In this document: positions 22,725-35,758 of the stretch, piece by piece | Numbering within the stretch: the first letter of the stretch is position 1 | Layout of the letters: each line of letters opens with the position of its first letter | Assembly (NCBI GenBank): GCA_963575745.1 | Contig: CAUYUJ010003585.1 | Location: 1 to 64,000 of the forward strand | From: Prorocentrum cordatum | Lineage: Eukaryota > Sar > Dinophyceae > Prorocentrales > Prorocentraceae | Direction: 5' to 3' | DNA: 64,000 bases | Translations under genes and position numbers: made by a program | The notes under the pieces: generated by a model | Seen by the model: the letters and a program-made list of their open reading frames with translations, nothing else | The model's database searches: none | Told to the model about the DNA's origin: nothing

Positions 22725-23681
22725 GGAACCCTCATTCTTGAAGAATAATTATTGTTGACCCCCCCCCACCGGTGCACATTTATTTTTTTCGATCGAAGTG
22801 CCACTCCCGGGGCTCGCACTTCGTTTTTTCTAAAGGAAAGTCTTCCTGCTCAAACTATGCCCCTGCCCCCCGGGCTACAACAACAACGGCTCCCGCTTGA
22901 GACTTCCCCGATTTTTACTCAGGACCCCCGCTCCCGCCCGAGACTTCCGCGCCATTTACTCAGGAAAGGCGCTCCCATCTGAGACTTCCTCGCAATGTAT
23001 TCAAGACCCCCGCTCCCGCCTGAGACTTCCGTGCGATTTACGTGGGAACGGCGCTCCCGCCTGAGACTTCTTCGAATTTTACTCAAGACCCCCGCTCCTG
23101 CATGACATTCCGCGCAATTGACTCAGGAACGGCGCTCCCGCCTGAGACTTACTCGCAATTTAGTGGGGAATCCCGCTCCCGCGTGAGACTTCCGTGCAAT
23201 TTGCTCAGGAACGGCGCTCCCGCTTGAGACTTCCTCGCAACTTAGGCAGGGCCCCCGCTCCCGCCCGAGATTTTCTCACAATGTACTCAGGACTGCGCTC
23301 TCGCGTGCGACGTCCTCACAAATTATTCGGGAATTGCGTTTCGGCGCTCAGGAACCACGCGCGCGCCAAGGACGCCTTCACAACGTGGTATCTTCCCTCT
23401 TCCTTCGTCCTTCCCCCTCCCCTTCCTCCCACTCTCCCTCGTTCTCCCCCTCCTCCTCTTGCAGGGCCCGCGCAAATTCCAATGGCGGGCAGAGAGATGT
23501 ACGCCCCCGAAGGATTGTCCGCCCGTTCCGGTTTGCCCGTACGTCTAAGTCCGCCGGCCCCAGCAAAGAGAAATAGTCCCCCCGAAAGGGGTGATCGAAG
23601 ACGAAGAGGGCTGGTTTCGAGGGTGTAGGGTATACGTGTTGAATGACTCGCGGGCAAGTAAGAGCGTACAGCCTTAAAATG
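22725..23681 (-). repeat. TTG-array unit 1 (subfamily A)
   Basis: Starts with the AATAATTATTGTTG block and a C run with ACCGGTGCACAT. It then holds about eleven units of about 40 bp (GGCGCTCCCGCCTGAGACTT, CTCGCAATTTACTCAGGA). It ends with a CT-rich stretch and AAGGACGCCTTCACAACGTG, CCCCCCGAAAGGGGTGATCG. Nearly identical to unit 2. Confidence 0.85.
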
Positions 23682-23694
23682 GTTGTTGTTGTTG

Positions 23695-24649
23695 AACTCT
23701 CATTCTTGAAGAATAATTATTGTTGATCCCCCCCCACCGGTGCACATTGATTTTTTTCGATTGAAGTGCCACCCCCGGGGCTCGCACCTTGTTTTTTCTC
23801 AAGGAAAGTCTTCCTGCTCAAACTGTGCCCCTGCCCCCCGGGCTACAACAACAACGGCTCCCGCCTGAGACTTCCTCGATTTTTACTCAGGACCCCCGCT
23901 CCCGCCTGAGACTTCCGCGCAATTTACTCAGGAAAGGCGCTCCCGTCTGAGACTTCCTCGCAATGTAATCAAGACCCCCGCTCCCGCCTGAGACTTCCGT
24001 GCAATTTACGTGGGAACGGCGCTCCCGCCTGAGACTTCTTCGAATTTTACTCAGGACCCCCGTTCCTGCCTGACATTTCCGCGCAATTGACTCAGGAACG
24101 GCGCTCCCGCCTGAGACTTCCTCGCAATTTAGTGAGGACCCCCGCTCCCGCCTGAGACTTCCGTGCAATTTGCTCAGGAACGGCGCTCCCGCTTGAGACT
24201 TCCTCGCAACTTAGTCAGGGCCCCCGCTTCCGCCTGAGATTTCCTCACAATGTACTCAGGACTGCGCTCTCGCGTGCGACGTCCTCACAAATTATTCTGG
24301 AATTGCGTTTCGGCGCTCAGGAACCACGCACGCGCCAAGGACGCCTTCACAACGTGGTATCTTCCCTCTTCCTTCGTCCTTCCCCCTCCCCTTCCTCCCA
24401 CTCTCCCTCGTTCTTCCCCTCCTCCTCTTGCAGGGCCCGCGCCAATTCCAATGGCGGGCAGAGAGATGTACGCCCCCGAAGGATTGTCCGCCCGTTCCGG
24501 TTTGCCCGTACGTCTAAGCCCGCCGGCCCCAGCAAAGAGAAATAATCCCCCCGAAAGGGGTGTGATCGAAGACGAAGAGGGCGGGCATCGAGGGTGTAGG
24601 GTATACGTGTTGAATGACTCGCGGGCAAGTAAGAGAGTAACGCCCTTAA
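23695..24649 (-). repeat. TTG-array unit 2 (subfamily A)
   Basis: A near-identical copy of unit 1 at an offset of about 970 bp, including the 40-bp sub-repeats and the CCCCCCGAAAGGGG hairpin near its end. It is separated from unit 1 by only four TTG repeats. Confidence 0.85.
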
Positions 24650-24820
24650 AATGTTTGTGTGTTGTTGTTTAATGTTGTTGTTGTTTCTTGTTTCTTTGTT
24701 AATGTTTCTTGTTTATTGTTCTTGTTGTTTGTTGTTGTTCTTGTCTTGTTGTTGTTTGTTCGTTGTGTTGTTGTTGTTGTTGTTGTTCTTGTTGTTGTTG
24801 TTGTGTGTTGTTGTTGTTGT

Positions 24821-25530
24821 TGAACATTATTACTTCTAAAGAATAATTATTGTTGGGACCCCTGGTGCACGGCCCCCCCCGCCGCGCCTAGGCCGCAGCC
24901 ACATTTTCATCATTTTCGTGAGGAAGTCTCAGGCAAAACGGGTTGGTCCAGATCCGGTTGTGTTGTTACGATCGGTTTTCCCTTGCAAAAAATAAGGCAA
25001 AGTGGACATTTCGCGCGCGCAGACGAAAATCCTTCCAAAACCTTAGTGTTCGTAGCGAATTTAACATAAAAAACATCAAACAACAATGGTTTTTTTTTAA
25101 AAAAAAGTGTCAAACTTTCATCCCGCGCGCTCTTGCGGATTTGTAGGAAACCCAACACTTTTTAAACATTTCTGTCAAACGGGCTTTTGCGAGCAACTTT
25201 TCACGTGCTTCGAACTTCTCCAACAACGGTTGCGCACCTGCCAGGGCCATCATCCCTGTCAAATAATACCATGCGGGACACATTCGTTTTTTCTTCGCGC
25301 GCGCACGCCGTCGTCGTCGGCCGCGGGGCCTTGAATAGTCGCCACGGTCGTCCGCATGCCACGAAGTGAAGTGTCCGAACGTCATAGGGCGGGAAGCTGG
25401 GTGTGGGTGGTGGCGAAGAGTCGTTTGGAAATGTGGTAGAGCTTGAACCGGCCCCCCCACAAAGTGGGGGTATTGCCCGCCTCCTATGAAACCCTGGCAC
25501 TGGTGAGAACGGAGTGTCCCCACGTGCTAG
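24821..25530 (-). repeat. TTG-array unit 3 (subfamily B)
   Basis: Begins GAACATTATTACTTCTAAAG with the AATAATTATTG block. It contains TTTTCATCATTTTCGTGAGG, TTCGCGCGCGCA, CCTGCCAGGGCCATCATCCC and a closing block GTCATAGGGCGGGAAGCTGG, CCCCCCCACAAAGTGGGGGT, CCCTGGCACTGGTGAGAAC. Related to units 4 and 5. Confidence 0.83.
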
Positions 25531-25532
25531 TA

Positions 25533-25608
<76 letters not shown>

Positions 25609-25653
25609 TTGTTCTTGTTGTTGTTGTTGTTGTTGCTGCTGCTGCTGTTGTTG

Positions 25654-26762
25654 AACATTATTTATTCTAAAGAATAATTATTGTTGGGCCCCCTGGTGCG
25701 CGCCCCCCCTGCGCCGCCTAGGCCGCAGCTACATTTTCATCATTTTCGTGAGGAAGCCTCAGGTAAAACGATGTGATCCAGATCCGGTTGTTTTGTTGTA
25801 ATCCGTTTTCCCTTGCAACAAACACTATAAAATGACATTTCTTGTTCTAATATAATCAAATTTCAAGAATCCCTTGCGAAAAATAAGGTAAAGTGGACAT
25901 TCGCGCGCGCAAGACGAAATCCTTCCAAAACCTTAGTGTTCGCAGCGATTTTAACATAAAAACATCAAAAAACCAATGGTTTTTCAACAAAAAAAATTGT
26001 CAAAATCTCATCCCGCGCGCTCTTGCGGATTCGTAGGAAACCCAACACTTTTTAAAAATTTCTGTCAAACGGGCTTTTGCGAGCAACTTTTTCGAACTTC
26101 TGCGACAACGGTTGCGCACCTGCCAGGGCCATCATCCCTGTCAAATAATACCATGCGGGACACATTCGTTTTTTTCTTCGCGCGCGCACGCCGAAATCTC
26201 CAAAAACCATTGGTTTTTTTTAAGAATTTTAGCACCGCGCATCATAAAATCACACGAATCGCACCGTAGGTCCTCGAAAAACACCTGCACGACTTTTCAA
26301 AATTTCCACCCGCGCGCTGGGACAACCATATCCTCTCTCTCTTGTGTATTCCCACATCCCTCAGGAATTTGCCCTAAAGATGTGATCAACTATCTTGTGA
26401 GTACGTATCATGTGTATCATGTGTATCATGTACCATATGCATCATATGCAACAGATGTTCTGTGGAAGGCTTAACAACTTCTGTGGGTTAACAAGGCTTA
26501 ACAACTTCTGTGGGTGTACGAACGTAGGCTTAACAACTTCTGTGGGTGTGTACTCCACGCCAGTGTAGTAGCCACGGTCGTCCGCAGGCCACGAAGTGAA
26601 GTGTCCGAACGTCATAGGGCGGGAAGCTGGGTGTGGGTGGTGGCGAAGAGTCGTGTGGATATTTGGTAGAGCTTGCACTGCCCCCCCACAAAGTGGGGGT
26701 ATTGGCTGGCGTCGCATGAAAACCCTGGCACTGGTGAGAACACTGAGCGTTCGGGTAAAGTG

Positions 26763-26763
<1 letters not shown>
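25654..26763 (-). repeat. TTG-array unit 4 (subfamily B, with insertion)
   Basis: Same modules as unit 3, plus about 300 bp not found in unit 3. That extra part includes GTGTATCATGTGTATCATG repeats at 26408-26432 and three copies of GGCTTAACAACTTCTGTGGG at 26468-26545. Confidence 0.83.
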
Positions 26764-26807
<44 letters not shown>

Positions 26808-26808
26808 G

Positions 26809-27641
26809 AACATTATTACTTCTAAAGAATAATTATTGTTGGGGCCCCTGGTGCGCGCCCCCCCGCCGCGCCTAGGCCGCAGCCACATTTTCATCATTTT
26901 CGTGAGGAAGTCTCAGGCAAAACGGGTTGGTCCAGATCCGGTTGTGTTGTTACGATCGGTTTTCCCTTGCAAAAAATAAGGCAAAGTGGACATTTCTTGT
27001 TCTAACATGACCAAACTTCAAGAATCCCTTGCAAAAAATGACACGAAGTGCACATTCGCGCGCGCAAGACGAAATCCTTCCAAAACCTTAGTCTTTGCAG
27101 CGATTTTCGCATAAAAACATGAAAAACCCAATGGTTTTTCAAAAAAGGGTTTCAACAATTCACCCCGCGCGCTCTTGCGGATTTCTTAGGAAACCGAGTA
27201 CTTTTTCAACATTTCTGTCAAACGGGCTCTTGCGAGCAACTTTTTCACGTGCGTCGAACTTCTGCAACAAAGGTTGCGCGCCTGCCAGGGCCATCATCCC
27301 TGTCAAATAATACCATGTGGGACACATTCGTTTTTTCTTCGCGCGCGCACGCCGAAATCTTCAATTGCAGGGGGGAAAGTCGTATACTAAGCTAGCTTCC
27401 ACAAAATGTTACCACAACAAGTCATTGTACCCATGCGCCAGTGTAGTAGCCAAGGTCGTCCGCAGGCCACGAAGTGAAGTGTCCGAACGTCATAGGGCGG
27501 GAAGCTGGGTGTGGGTGGTGGCGAAGAGTCGTTTGGAAATTTGGTAGAGCTTGAACCGGCCCCCCCACAAAGTGGGGGTATTGCCCGCCTCCTATGAAAA
27601 CCCTGGCACTGGTGAGAACGGAGTGTCCCCAGTCTTAAATG
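26809..27641 (-). repeat. TTG-array unit 5 (subfamily B)
   Basis: Same order of blocks as units 3 and 4, ending with the CCCCCCCACAAAGTGGGGGT hairpin and CCCTGGCACTGGTGAGAAC before the next (TTG)n. Confidence 0.83.
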
Positions 27642-27719
<78 letters not shown>

Positions 27720-27720
27720 A

Positions 27721-28339
27721 AACTCGCCTTCTTGAGGAAGAAATATTGTTGACCCCCCCCACCGGTGCATATTGTTTGTCTCAACCAAAGTGTACCCCTC
27801 GACGCTCGCGCCCTGTTCTTTTAACGTACAAAGGCCTGGTGCTCAAACTGGGCCCCTGGCCCCCAGGTTACAACAACAACGGCTTCCGCCTGAGACTCCC
27901 TGACAATTTAGTCAGAACCCCCGCTCCCGCCCGAGTCTTCCTTGCAGTTCATTGTGAAGCGCGCTCTTGCTTGAGACTTTTGTTAATACGGAATCGCTGT
28001 CCTGGCGCTCTGGAGTCGTGCTCTCCCTGGAGCTCTGCGGACACATTACTGACGAGTAGCGCCCTCGTGTTGGAATTGCTTGCAATTTACTCAAGCGCCG
28101 CGCTCCCGACCCGACACCCAGGCACCCAGGAGTCGCGCTCGCGCTGAGGACTCCCGCACAGATTACCTAGGAATCGGGATCTCGCGGCCGCCCCGCCGCT
28201 TGCCGGGGCCCGGCCTGCAGGGAAGGAAGGTATACCCCCCAAAAGGGGTTTGATCGAAGATGCGCAGAGCGGGTATCGAGGGTTTGGGAACTACGCGTTG
28301 TTGGACACTCGAGCACCTAAGGGTGAACAGTCTTAAAAT
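27721..28339 (-). repeat. TTG-array unit 6 (subfamily A, diverged)
   Basis: Begins AACTCGCCTTCTTGAGGAAG and ATATTGTTGACCCC. It has fewer and more diverged 40-bp sub-repeats than units 1 and 2. It ends with CCCCCCAAAAGGGGTTTGAT and a GTCTTAAAATTATTATTG junction to the next microsatellite. Confidence 0.78.
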
Positions 28340-28615
<276 letters not shown>

Positions 28616-28616
28616 C

Positions 28617-30156
28617 CAGCCATCCTGAGCTGTGGTTCCTTGTTTTGGAGAGACCGCGCCCCGCGTTCCTCCTCCTCCTCCTCCCGCTGCCTTTTCCGTG
28701 GGCCCCCGTGGGTTAGCATGGCGCCACCGCGTCCATGTCGGAACGCCCCTCGCACGTTTCGTGGCCCCGTGGGAGCTTCGCAGAAGGCGCCTGCGGCAGG
28801 GTTCGCATGCCGCCACCACAGTCATTTCGGCACAACCTTCACACGGTTCGTGGCCCCCTATAGGGAGCTCCACCGCAGGCCCCAGTGGCAGGGTTCGCAT
28901 GCAGTTCCCCGCCCGCCGCACGTCCATTCGGGCACGCTCCTCCCGCGGTTCGTGGCCCCATAGGTGGCTCCACCGAGGCCCCCGGCAGTAGGGTTCGCAT
29001 GTGTTTCCCCGCCTTCCACGCGTCCGTTTTGGCACTTCCCTCACACGGTTCGTGGCCCCATAGTGAGCTCAACCAAGGGCCCCGGCAGCAGAGTTCGCTT
29101 GCGTTTCCCCACCCACCGCGCGTCTCATTTTGGCACACACCTCACGCGGTTTGTGGCTTCAGAATTGGGCTTTACTGAAGGCCCCAGTGGCAGGGTTCGG
29201 ATGCGGTTCCCCGCCCACCGCGCGTTGATTGCGGCACACCCCTCATACGGTTCGTGGCCTCAGAAGGAGCCCCACGGATTGCCCCCGCAGCAGGGTTCGC
29301 ATGCTGTTCCCCGCCCGCCCCAGGTCCATTTGGGCACACCCCTCACGTGGTTCGTGGCCCCGTCTGTGGGCCCCACCGAGGGCCCCAGTGGCAGAGTTCG
29401 CTTGCGTTTCCCTGCCCACCGCGCGTCGATTGCGGCACACCCCTCCTGCCGTTCGTGACCCCGTACTTGGATCGCCGTTGGGGGTGCTTAGATATTTGGG
29501 GGGTGCACCTGGCGGCCTTTTTGGTTTTGAATAATTTCTCTTCTCCCATACAGAGGCCTCTTTGCGGGGTTACCTTATCACCCGAAGCCACATAGGGCAC
29601 TGGTAACTCACTTCTAACGTGGGTTGGGCCAGATAAATCAATTTTAGCATTCACATCTCGCTCCCCCTCCCCTTAGCATCCACCGGCCATCCAAGTAGGC
29701 AGCAGGGTTCGCATGCGGTCCCCTGTGCACCCCAGGTGCATGTCGGCACGCCCTTCACACGGTTCGTGGCCCCATAGGGAGCTTCACTGAAGGCCCCACT
29801 GGCAGGGTTCGCCTGCGGTTTCCCGCTCACCTCGCGCCCATCTCGGCACACCCCACACACGGTTCGTGGGTTCTTGGCCTCATAGAGAGGTCCACCGAGG
29901 GCCACCGCAGCAGGGTTCGCATGCGGTTCTCCGCCCACCGCGCGTCCATGTGGGCACACCCCTCAGACGGTCTACTACTGTATATGTGGGCTCCACCGAT
30001 CGCCCCAGTGGCAGGGTTTGCAAGCGGTTCGCTGCCCACCGGATTTGCGGTTCCCCGCCCAGGACAGCGTTTCGTGGCCCCAGAGGGAGCTCCACGAAAG
30101 ACGATACCCACAAGTGCGGTAGTCACAACATCATACAGTTGGGTTCTTCACCCGGC

Positions 30157-30170
<14 letters not shown>
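28617..30170 (+). repeat. S89 element, copy 3 (two sub-arrays)
   Basis: The left end repeats that of copy 1 (CCATCCTGAGCTG, CTTGTTTTGGAGAGACCG, GCCCCGCGTTCCTCC). Diverged 85-100-bp units follow at 28720-29465 and 29700-30090 (CACACGGTTCGTGGCCCCAT, GGCCCCAGTGGCAGGGTTCG, CATGCGGTTCCCCGCCCACC). Unique sequence lies between at 29466-29695. The right end is GTGCGGTAGTCACAAC and GTTGGGTTCTTCACCCGGCG before a poly-T run. Confidence 0.82.
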
Positions 30171-30188
<18 letters not shown>

Positions 30189-30225
30189 TTTGTTTTTTTG
30201 TTTTTGTTGTTTTTTTGTTTTTGCC
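30157..30225 (+). repeat. Poly-T run
   Basis: About 30 T residues followed by interrupted T/G runs, directly after the right end of the S89 element. On the minus strand this would read as a poly-A-like tail. Confidence 0.9.
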
Positions 30226-30239
30226 CCCCCCTCCTTAGG

Positions 30240-31429
30240 TCGAGGGGGTTCGACGCAGACAAGGGGAGTTGTTAAGCTGTACAAATTTTCTTTGCGCGTT
30301 TGCTGTGCTTGGCTTCTCGTGGGAGGTTTACCAGAGGATGTCTTTCCGGGTGGGGAATGTCAAGCGAGACATGCGTGCGCCTCCGCATTTTTGGCCTTGA
30401 TCATGTTTTACGATGTACAGGTGAATGATGGATCGAGCTGGTTGGGCAAGCCACGTTCTGTTTGATTTGTGTTTGTGGGGTAACTCGTGTGACTCTGGGC
30501 TGCAGGGTCACAAGTTTGCTTTGGGGCGACCTTGGGTGGGGGAGTTGAGGCGTTGTAGCGCGTTCAGGTAAGAGGTGCCCTGCGTTGCGCGAGTTCGAGG
30601 TGCTTCATCAGTTGCCGCGCGTTTCACTGCAAGCCCAGTTGCTTGTGGACAGTTCTCTGAGAGCTACGAGGGCTCCAGAGTGGAAGCCGGCCGTGCCAGG
30701 TAGCCCTGGTTTTTTGTCTGGCGCCAGGCAAGGGGCCTCGCAGTGCCTTCGTTCAACTTGCAGCAAGTCCCGGGAGCGTTTCTCCACCCGTTCCAAGTAC
30801 GCTTGCCGCAAGCCTCCCTGGAGTTCCTTCGGAGCTCTTCCTCGGCTACTGCGTGGCTATTTTCTCGGGCGTGCAGGCCCCGCAAAGATGGTTTCAGGTG
30901 TCCTTGAAATTGTTGTTTTTCCTACGGGCGTGCGCGCGCTTTGGACTGCTCAGTTATCCAGGTTTGGAACGCCATCAGCATATTGCTCCAGGGTGTGGGA
31001 GAGAGAGCGAAAGTGGGTGAACCGCCCGCCCCTCGCAGCGCCATCCGCTTTCCAGGGGTGTGGGCGATTTTTTCTTGTGTCTGCCCCATCACCCACTTAA
31101 GTGTGACCCCGTACCTCTCCTGCCACGCCGGTATCGACAGACCCCCATCGTTGCTGCAAGTTTGTACTCTGCGCGCAGAGTCGTTGAGCAATAACAGTAA
31201 TAATCTTCTGCAACTTATGAGATAAGCGCCCGCACGTGTGTTTTCGTGCGCGCGCTGGGCTCCTTCAGACATTTCATTATTCGCAAAGATTTCGAGTTCG
31301 AGTGTCTTGAAATAGATGATGCATACCTGGTGCTTCAACGTTGCTTTTCCAAAACAGCAGGCGCGCGCGCTCTTGCGAATCCCCCGAGCAGCCATGGGGC
31401 CTCGACATTTGCGACCGAGTGGGCCTCTC
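30240..31429. other. Low-copy region with splice-like signals; product unknown
   Basis: Not obviously repetitive. An exon-like interval runs from CTGCAG|GGTCACAAG (30506) to GCGTTCAG|GTAAGAGG (30567). The donor there is a perfect consensus, and the piece between is open (GHKFALGRPWVGELRRCSAF). A plus-strand frame at 30585-31100 is also open. None of this is recognised, and the interval may equally be a decayed element. Confidence 0.3.
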
Positions 31430-32179
31430 ATGCGCACACATGTCGAGTCATTCGAACGCCCTTGCGCGCATGCTATGCTGGGGGCGGGGAGGGGTGCGAT
31501 CCTGGTCAAAGAATGCCATGCGGGCCTTTCGCGCTCGTCGGCCGCGCGCGCGTGTCGAATTTTGTCCCAAAGCTTCCATCGCTGTCACGTGGACACAGTC
31601 GTCGTCATGGCGTGAACAGCATCTACGCTGTCACTTGCCTTGCAGTCGTCGTTATCGTCGTCGTCACCAGCGCGGCTACTAATATCATCGTGTCTGCCGT
31701 TGTCGACGTTGATGCCCTGCCCGCCCGAGTCACCGATTCGCACTGCAGTGCCCGCGAGTCAGGGCGGCCTGCGAGACGCGTCGGCCACGTGTGTGTTTTG
31801 CGGTTTTTAAATTCGGCGGGGTGAATTGCACTACGTAGAGTGCACTATACAGACCATACAGATTCTCCGAGAAGAAAAAATTGCTTCTACCGCCCTCCCC
31901 CCCTGGACTTATCCACACCCCGGGGACCGAAGTCAAACGCGTATGATTCTGACCCAATGTCCATCCCACCTGTGAATTCAGACTATCCCAGCCAGGCCGG
32001 TATCGCCCCCCCCCGCCATCCTTCGCAACAAATATTATGCGCGCGCTCGTTGATCGAAAACCATAAGTTTTCAATAATCCCTGGCAACAACAAATAAGAC
32101 GAAGTTCACGCGCGCGCGTTGTCGCGCGCGCATGCCGAAAGCCTTTTAAAACGTTCGGTTTCGGATGGTTTGGAAATCG

Positions 32180-32242
32180 AATGTATATATATATATACAC
32201 ATACATACATATACATATACATATACATCTACATATACATAC

Positions 32243-32321
<79 letters not shown>

Positions 32322-32322
32322 C
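32180..32322. repeat. (ATATAC)n and (TA)n microsatellite
   Basis: ATATAC hexamers followed by a pure TA run, between CG-stem hairpin blocks of the higher-order repeat. Confidence 0.93.
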
Positions 32323-33574
32323 AAAGGGTTTTATACCACGGATTTCCAACAAAAGCGTGCGCGCGTTCTGACGCATTGTCCAGAAAAGTATCGGTTTTTG
32401 TCAACATGTTCAAGCACATGCTACCAAACGGGCTACGCACGCGCGGCTGTCGAAATCTTTCGAACGCCCTTGCGCGGGTGCCGTCGCAAGAATCCCTTGG
32501 AACAGATTTAGACGAAGTGCACGCGCGCGCGTCGTCTCGTGCGCGTGCCGAAATCTCTCAAGAACCTTCGGTTACGAAAGGGTTTCAAAATCGAGCGCCC
32601 AAAAACATGCAACACAGGGTGTCGCAGCACGGCTTTTCAACAAAAACGGGCGCGGGCCATTGCGCATTCTGAAAAAACCGCAAGTGTTGTATCATTCTCG
32701 TAAAATGCTATTTCAACATGTTCGTAGAATGCTACCAAACGGGCTTCGCGCGCGCATGTCGGCATCGTTCGGGCGCCCTTGCGCGCGTGCTGGGATGGCA
32801 CGATCCGTGTCTAATAGTACCATGCGAGCCACTCTCGCGCGTCTGCCGCGCGCGCATTTCGAATTCCTTCCAAAACCTCCACCGCCGACGCGGAGCCGCC
32901 GTCGTCGTCGCCGGCGCGATCGGTATCGACGCCGTCGTCGCCAATATCATCATCATCATCGTGTCCGCAATTGTCGCAACCAACATCGCCACTATCATCG
33001 TCATCGCGTCTACAAGTGTCGACGTTGCCATGGTGCCGCGCCCGCCCAAGCCGCCGACTCGCACTGAAGTGCCCGCTGGGATGTGCCGAGCGGTCAGCGC
33101 CACCGCGGCCTTGTCGGTCGCGCCGAACTGCCCAGCCGCCTCGCGCGCGCGCGCGCGGGCTGGCCGGGCCGCGCGGGCGCGCCAGCCAGCGCCGAGACTC
33201 ATCACAATCGCCGCCGCGTGAGGTTTGCAAACCAAGTTGCGGGCGGGTGGGTTGGTGGGATGTTTGCGCGAGCAGTGGATTGGACAATTCATTGCGAGCA
33301 GGACATCGTTCTCCGTCGTGAAGAGAAATAAATTCCCCCCCCCTCCCCCCTGATTAAAGACCCCCCGTGAACCTATGCAAAACGCGTAGGATATTGACCC
33401 AACCTTCATCCTACCGGTGAATTCGTATTGTTCCAGCCAGGCCGGCGTCGCCCCCCCCCCCCCCTCCGCCATCGTCTGCAACATTTTTTTTATGCGCGCG
33501 CGCTCGTTTATCAAAATTCACAAGTTTTCAAGAAGCCCTCGCACAAACACGGGACGAAGTGCACGCGCGCGCTC

Positions 33575-33898
33575 CATAGATTGATTGCGCCGCGTAGATC
33601 GCCGCTCCATAGATTGATTGCGCCGCGTAGATCGCGCAACGTGTGTTGCGCCGCAAAGATGGCGCGACGTGCGCTGCGCCGCATAGATCGCACCACATAG
33701 GGTGCACAACATGGGTGGCGCCCCGTAGATTGCACAATTTATAGTGCACCACATCGGTCGCACCACAGGGACTGCACAACATATAGTGCGCCAAGTAGAT
33801 TGCAACGTAGGTTGCACCGCGTAGATAGCACAACGGATACTGCACCACATAGATCGCACCAGATGGACTGCGCAACCTATATAGCACCACGTAGATTT
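33575..33898 (+). repeat. 14-bp minisatellite, array 1
   Basis: Consecutive 14-mers such as TAGATTGCGCCGCG, TAGATCGCGCAACG, TAGATCGCACCACA, TAGGGTGCACAACA and TATAGTGCACCACA keep phase for at least 13 units (consensus TAGATYGCRCMACA). Part of the higher-order repeat. Confidence 0.9.
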
Positions 33899-35129
33899 TC
33901 TTTTCTCAAACAGAGAGGTTCTACCCCCCCCCTGGATTTATCGATTCCTCGGAAACCTATGCAACGCGCATGTGGTTCTGGCCCAGTGTTCATCCTACCT
34001 GTGGGCTCACTATCCCAGCTAAACTGGCATCGGCCCGCCCTCGGTTCCCCGGCAAAACATCGGACGAAGTGCGCGCGCGCGGTGTCGCGCGCGCGTGCCG
34101 AAGTCCTTCAAAAACCTTCGTCTTCGGACGGGTTCCCAAAGCGAGTGTCCCAAACGCATTTTTTTTTGTTGTAAAAAAACAAAGGGTTTCACAACGCGGA
34201 TTTCCAGAACAACAAATATGCGCGCGAGTTTTTGCGAATTTGTAAGAAGACCATCGGTTTTACAGTATTTGCAGAACAGACTACCAAACGGGCTTCGCGC
34301 GCGCATGCCGAAATCGTTCGAACGCCCTTGCGCGCGCGCCGTCGCGAGAATCCCTTGCAACGCGCGAGGCGAAGTGCACGCGCGCGCGTCGCCGAAATTC
34401 TTCAAGAACTTTTGGTATCGGAAGGATTTCAAAATCGAGCGTTCAAAGGAAGTAAAGAAAAACGTAACACCACAGGACTTCGCAACACGGATCTTCAACA
34501 AAAGCGTGCGCGCGCGCTCTTGCGACTTCTTTAGGTGGTACACATGTTTCAACGTTTTCTAACACATGCTACCAAGCGGGCTTCGCGCGCGCTCGCGCTT
34601 GCCGAAATCGTTCGGACGCCCTTGCGCGCGCGCTGGGGTGGCACGATGCGTGTCGAATAACACCTTGCGGGCCACTCTCCTGCGTCTGCCGCGCGCGCAT
34701 TTCGAATTCCTTGCAAAATCTTCATCGCCGACGCGAGGACGCCGTCATCGTCGTCGGCGTGATCAGCATCGGCGCCGTCGCTGGCTGCCCCGTCGTCGCT
34801 GTCAGCGTCGTCATCAGCATCGCTACTAGCGTCGTCGTGTCTACCCTTGTCGACGTTGCCATGATGCCGCGCCAGCCCGAGCCGCCGACTCGCACTGAAG
34901 TGCCCGCTGGGATGTGCCGAGCGCCCAGCGCCACTGCTTTCGCGTCGGTCGCGCCAAGCTAGCTGGCTTCTGCGCGCGCGAGCATGCGCGGGCTAGCGCG
35001 GCCGCAGAGATGCATCCGCCAATGCCCAGCACTCATCGCAATCGCCCCCGCGTGGTTTTTGCAATCCAAATTGCGGGTGGGTGGGTGGGATGATTGCGCG
35101 GGCAGTGAATTTCAAGTTCGGCAAGTGAA

Positions 35130-35758
35130 ATGCACCGCGTAAGTTTCGCGCCATGATCTACGCCGCGCCGATTGCACTACACCGGTTGCATACATAGATT
35201 GCGCCGCGCGGGTTGCGAGAAGCACGTGGTAGGGGATCCACTCTTTTGCGACCGTAACAAGTCGATTCCCCAATCAGTGCTTGCATTTTTGGGGATCTTA
35301 ATTGTGTCAAAAGGCATTGGGCCTGGCAGTCGTTCTCGCGGCTCCGTGATCGCCGTTTCCGCCCCGTCTGTCGCCGTCTCGCTGCCGTCTGTCGTCTGTG
35401 CCCGCGTGGCTATTCGGCGGCTCCGCGGTCGCGCTCGCCGCCTCGCTGCCGCCCCGTCGCCGCTCCATAGTTTGATTGCGCCGCGTAGATCGCGCAACAT
35501 GTGTTGCGCCGCAAAGATGGCGCGACGTGCGCTGCACCGCATAGATCGCACCACATAAAGTGCACAACATGGGTGGCACCGCGTAGATCACGCAACATAT
35601 AGTTTGCCACATCGATCGCACCACATGGACGGCGCAACATGTAGTGCGCCAAGTAGAGTGCGCAGCAAAGGTTGCACCTTGTAGATTGCCCAACGGGTAC
35701 TGCATCACATAGATCGCATCAGATTGACTGCACAACATATATTGCGCCACGTAGATTC
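35130..35758 (+). repeat. 14-bp minisatellite, arrays 2a and 2b
   Basis: The same 14-mer family flanks about 230 bp of other sequence (about 35235-35460, with GTCGCCGTCTCGCTGCC words). Units at 35470-35758 resemble array 1 closely, so the block was copied with its neighbours. Confidence 0.85.
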
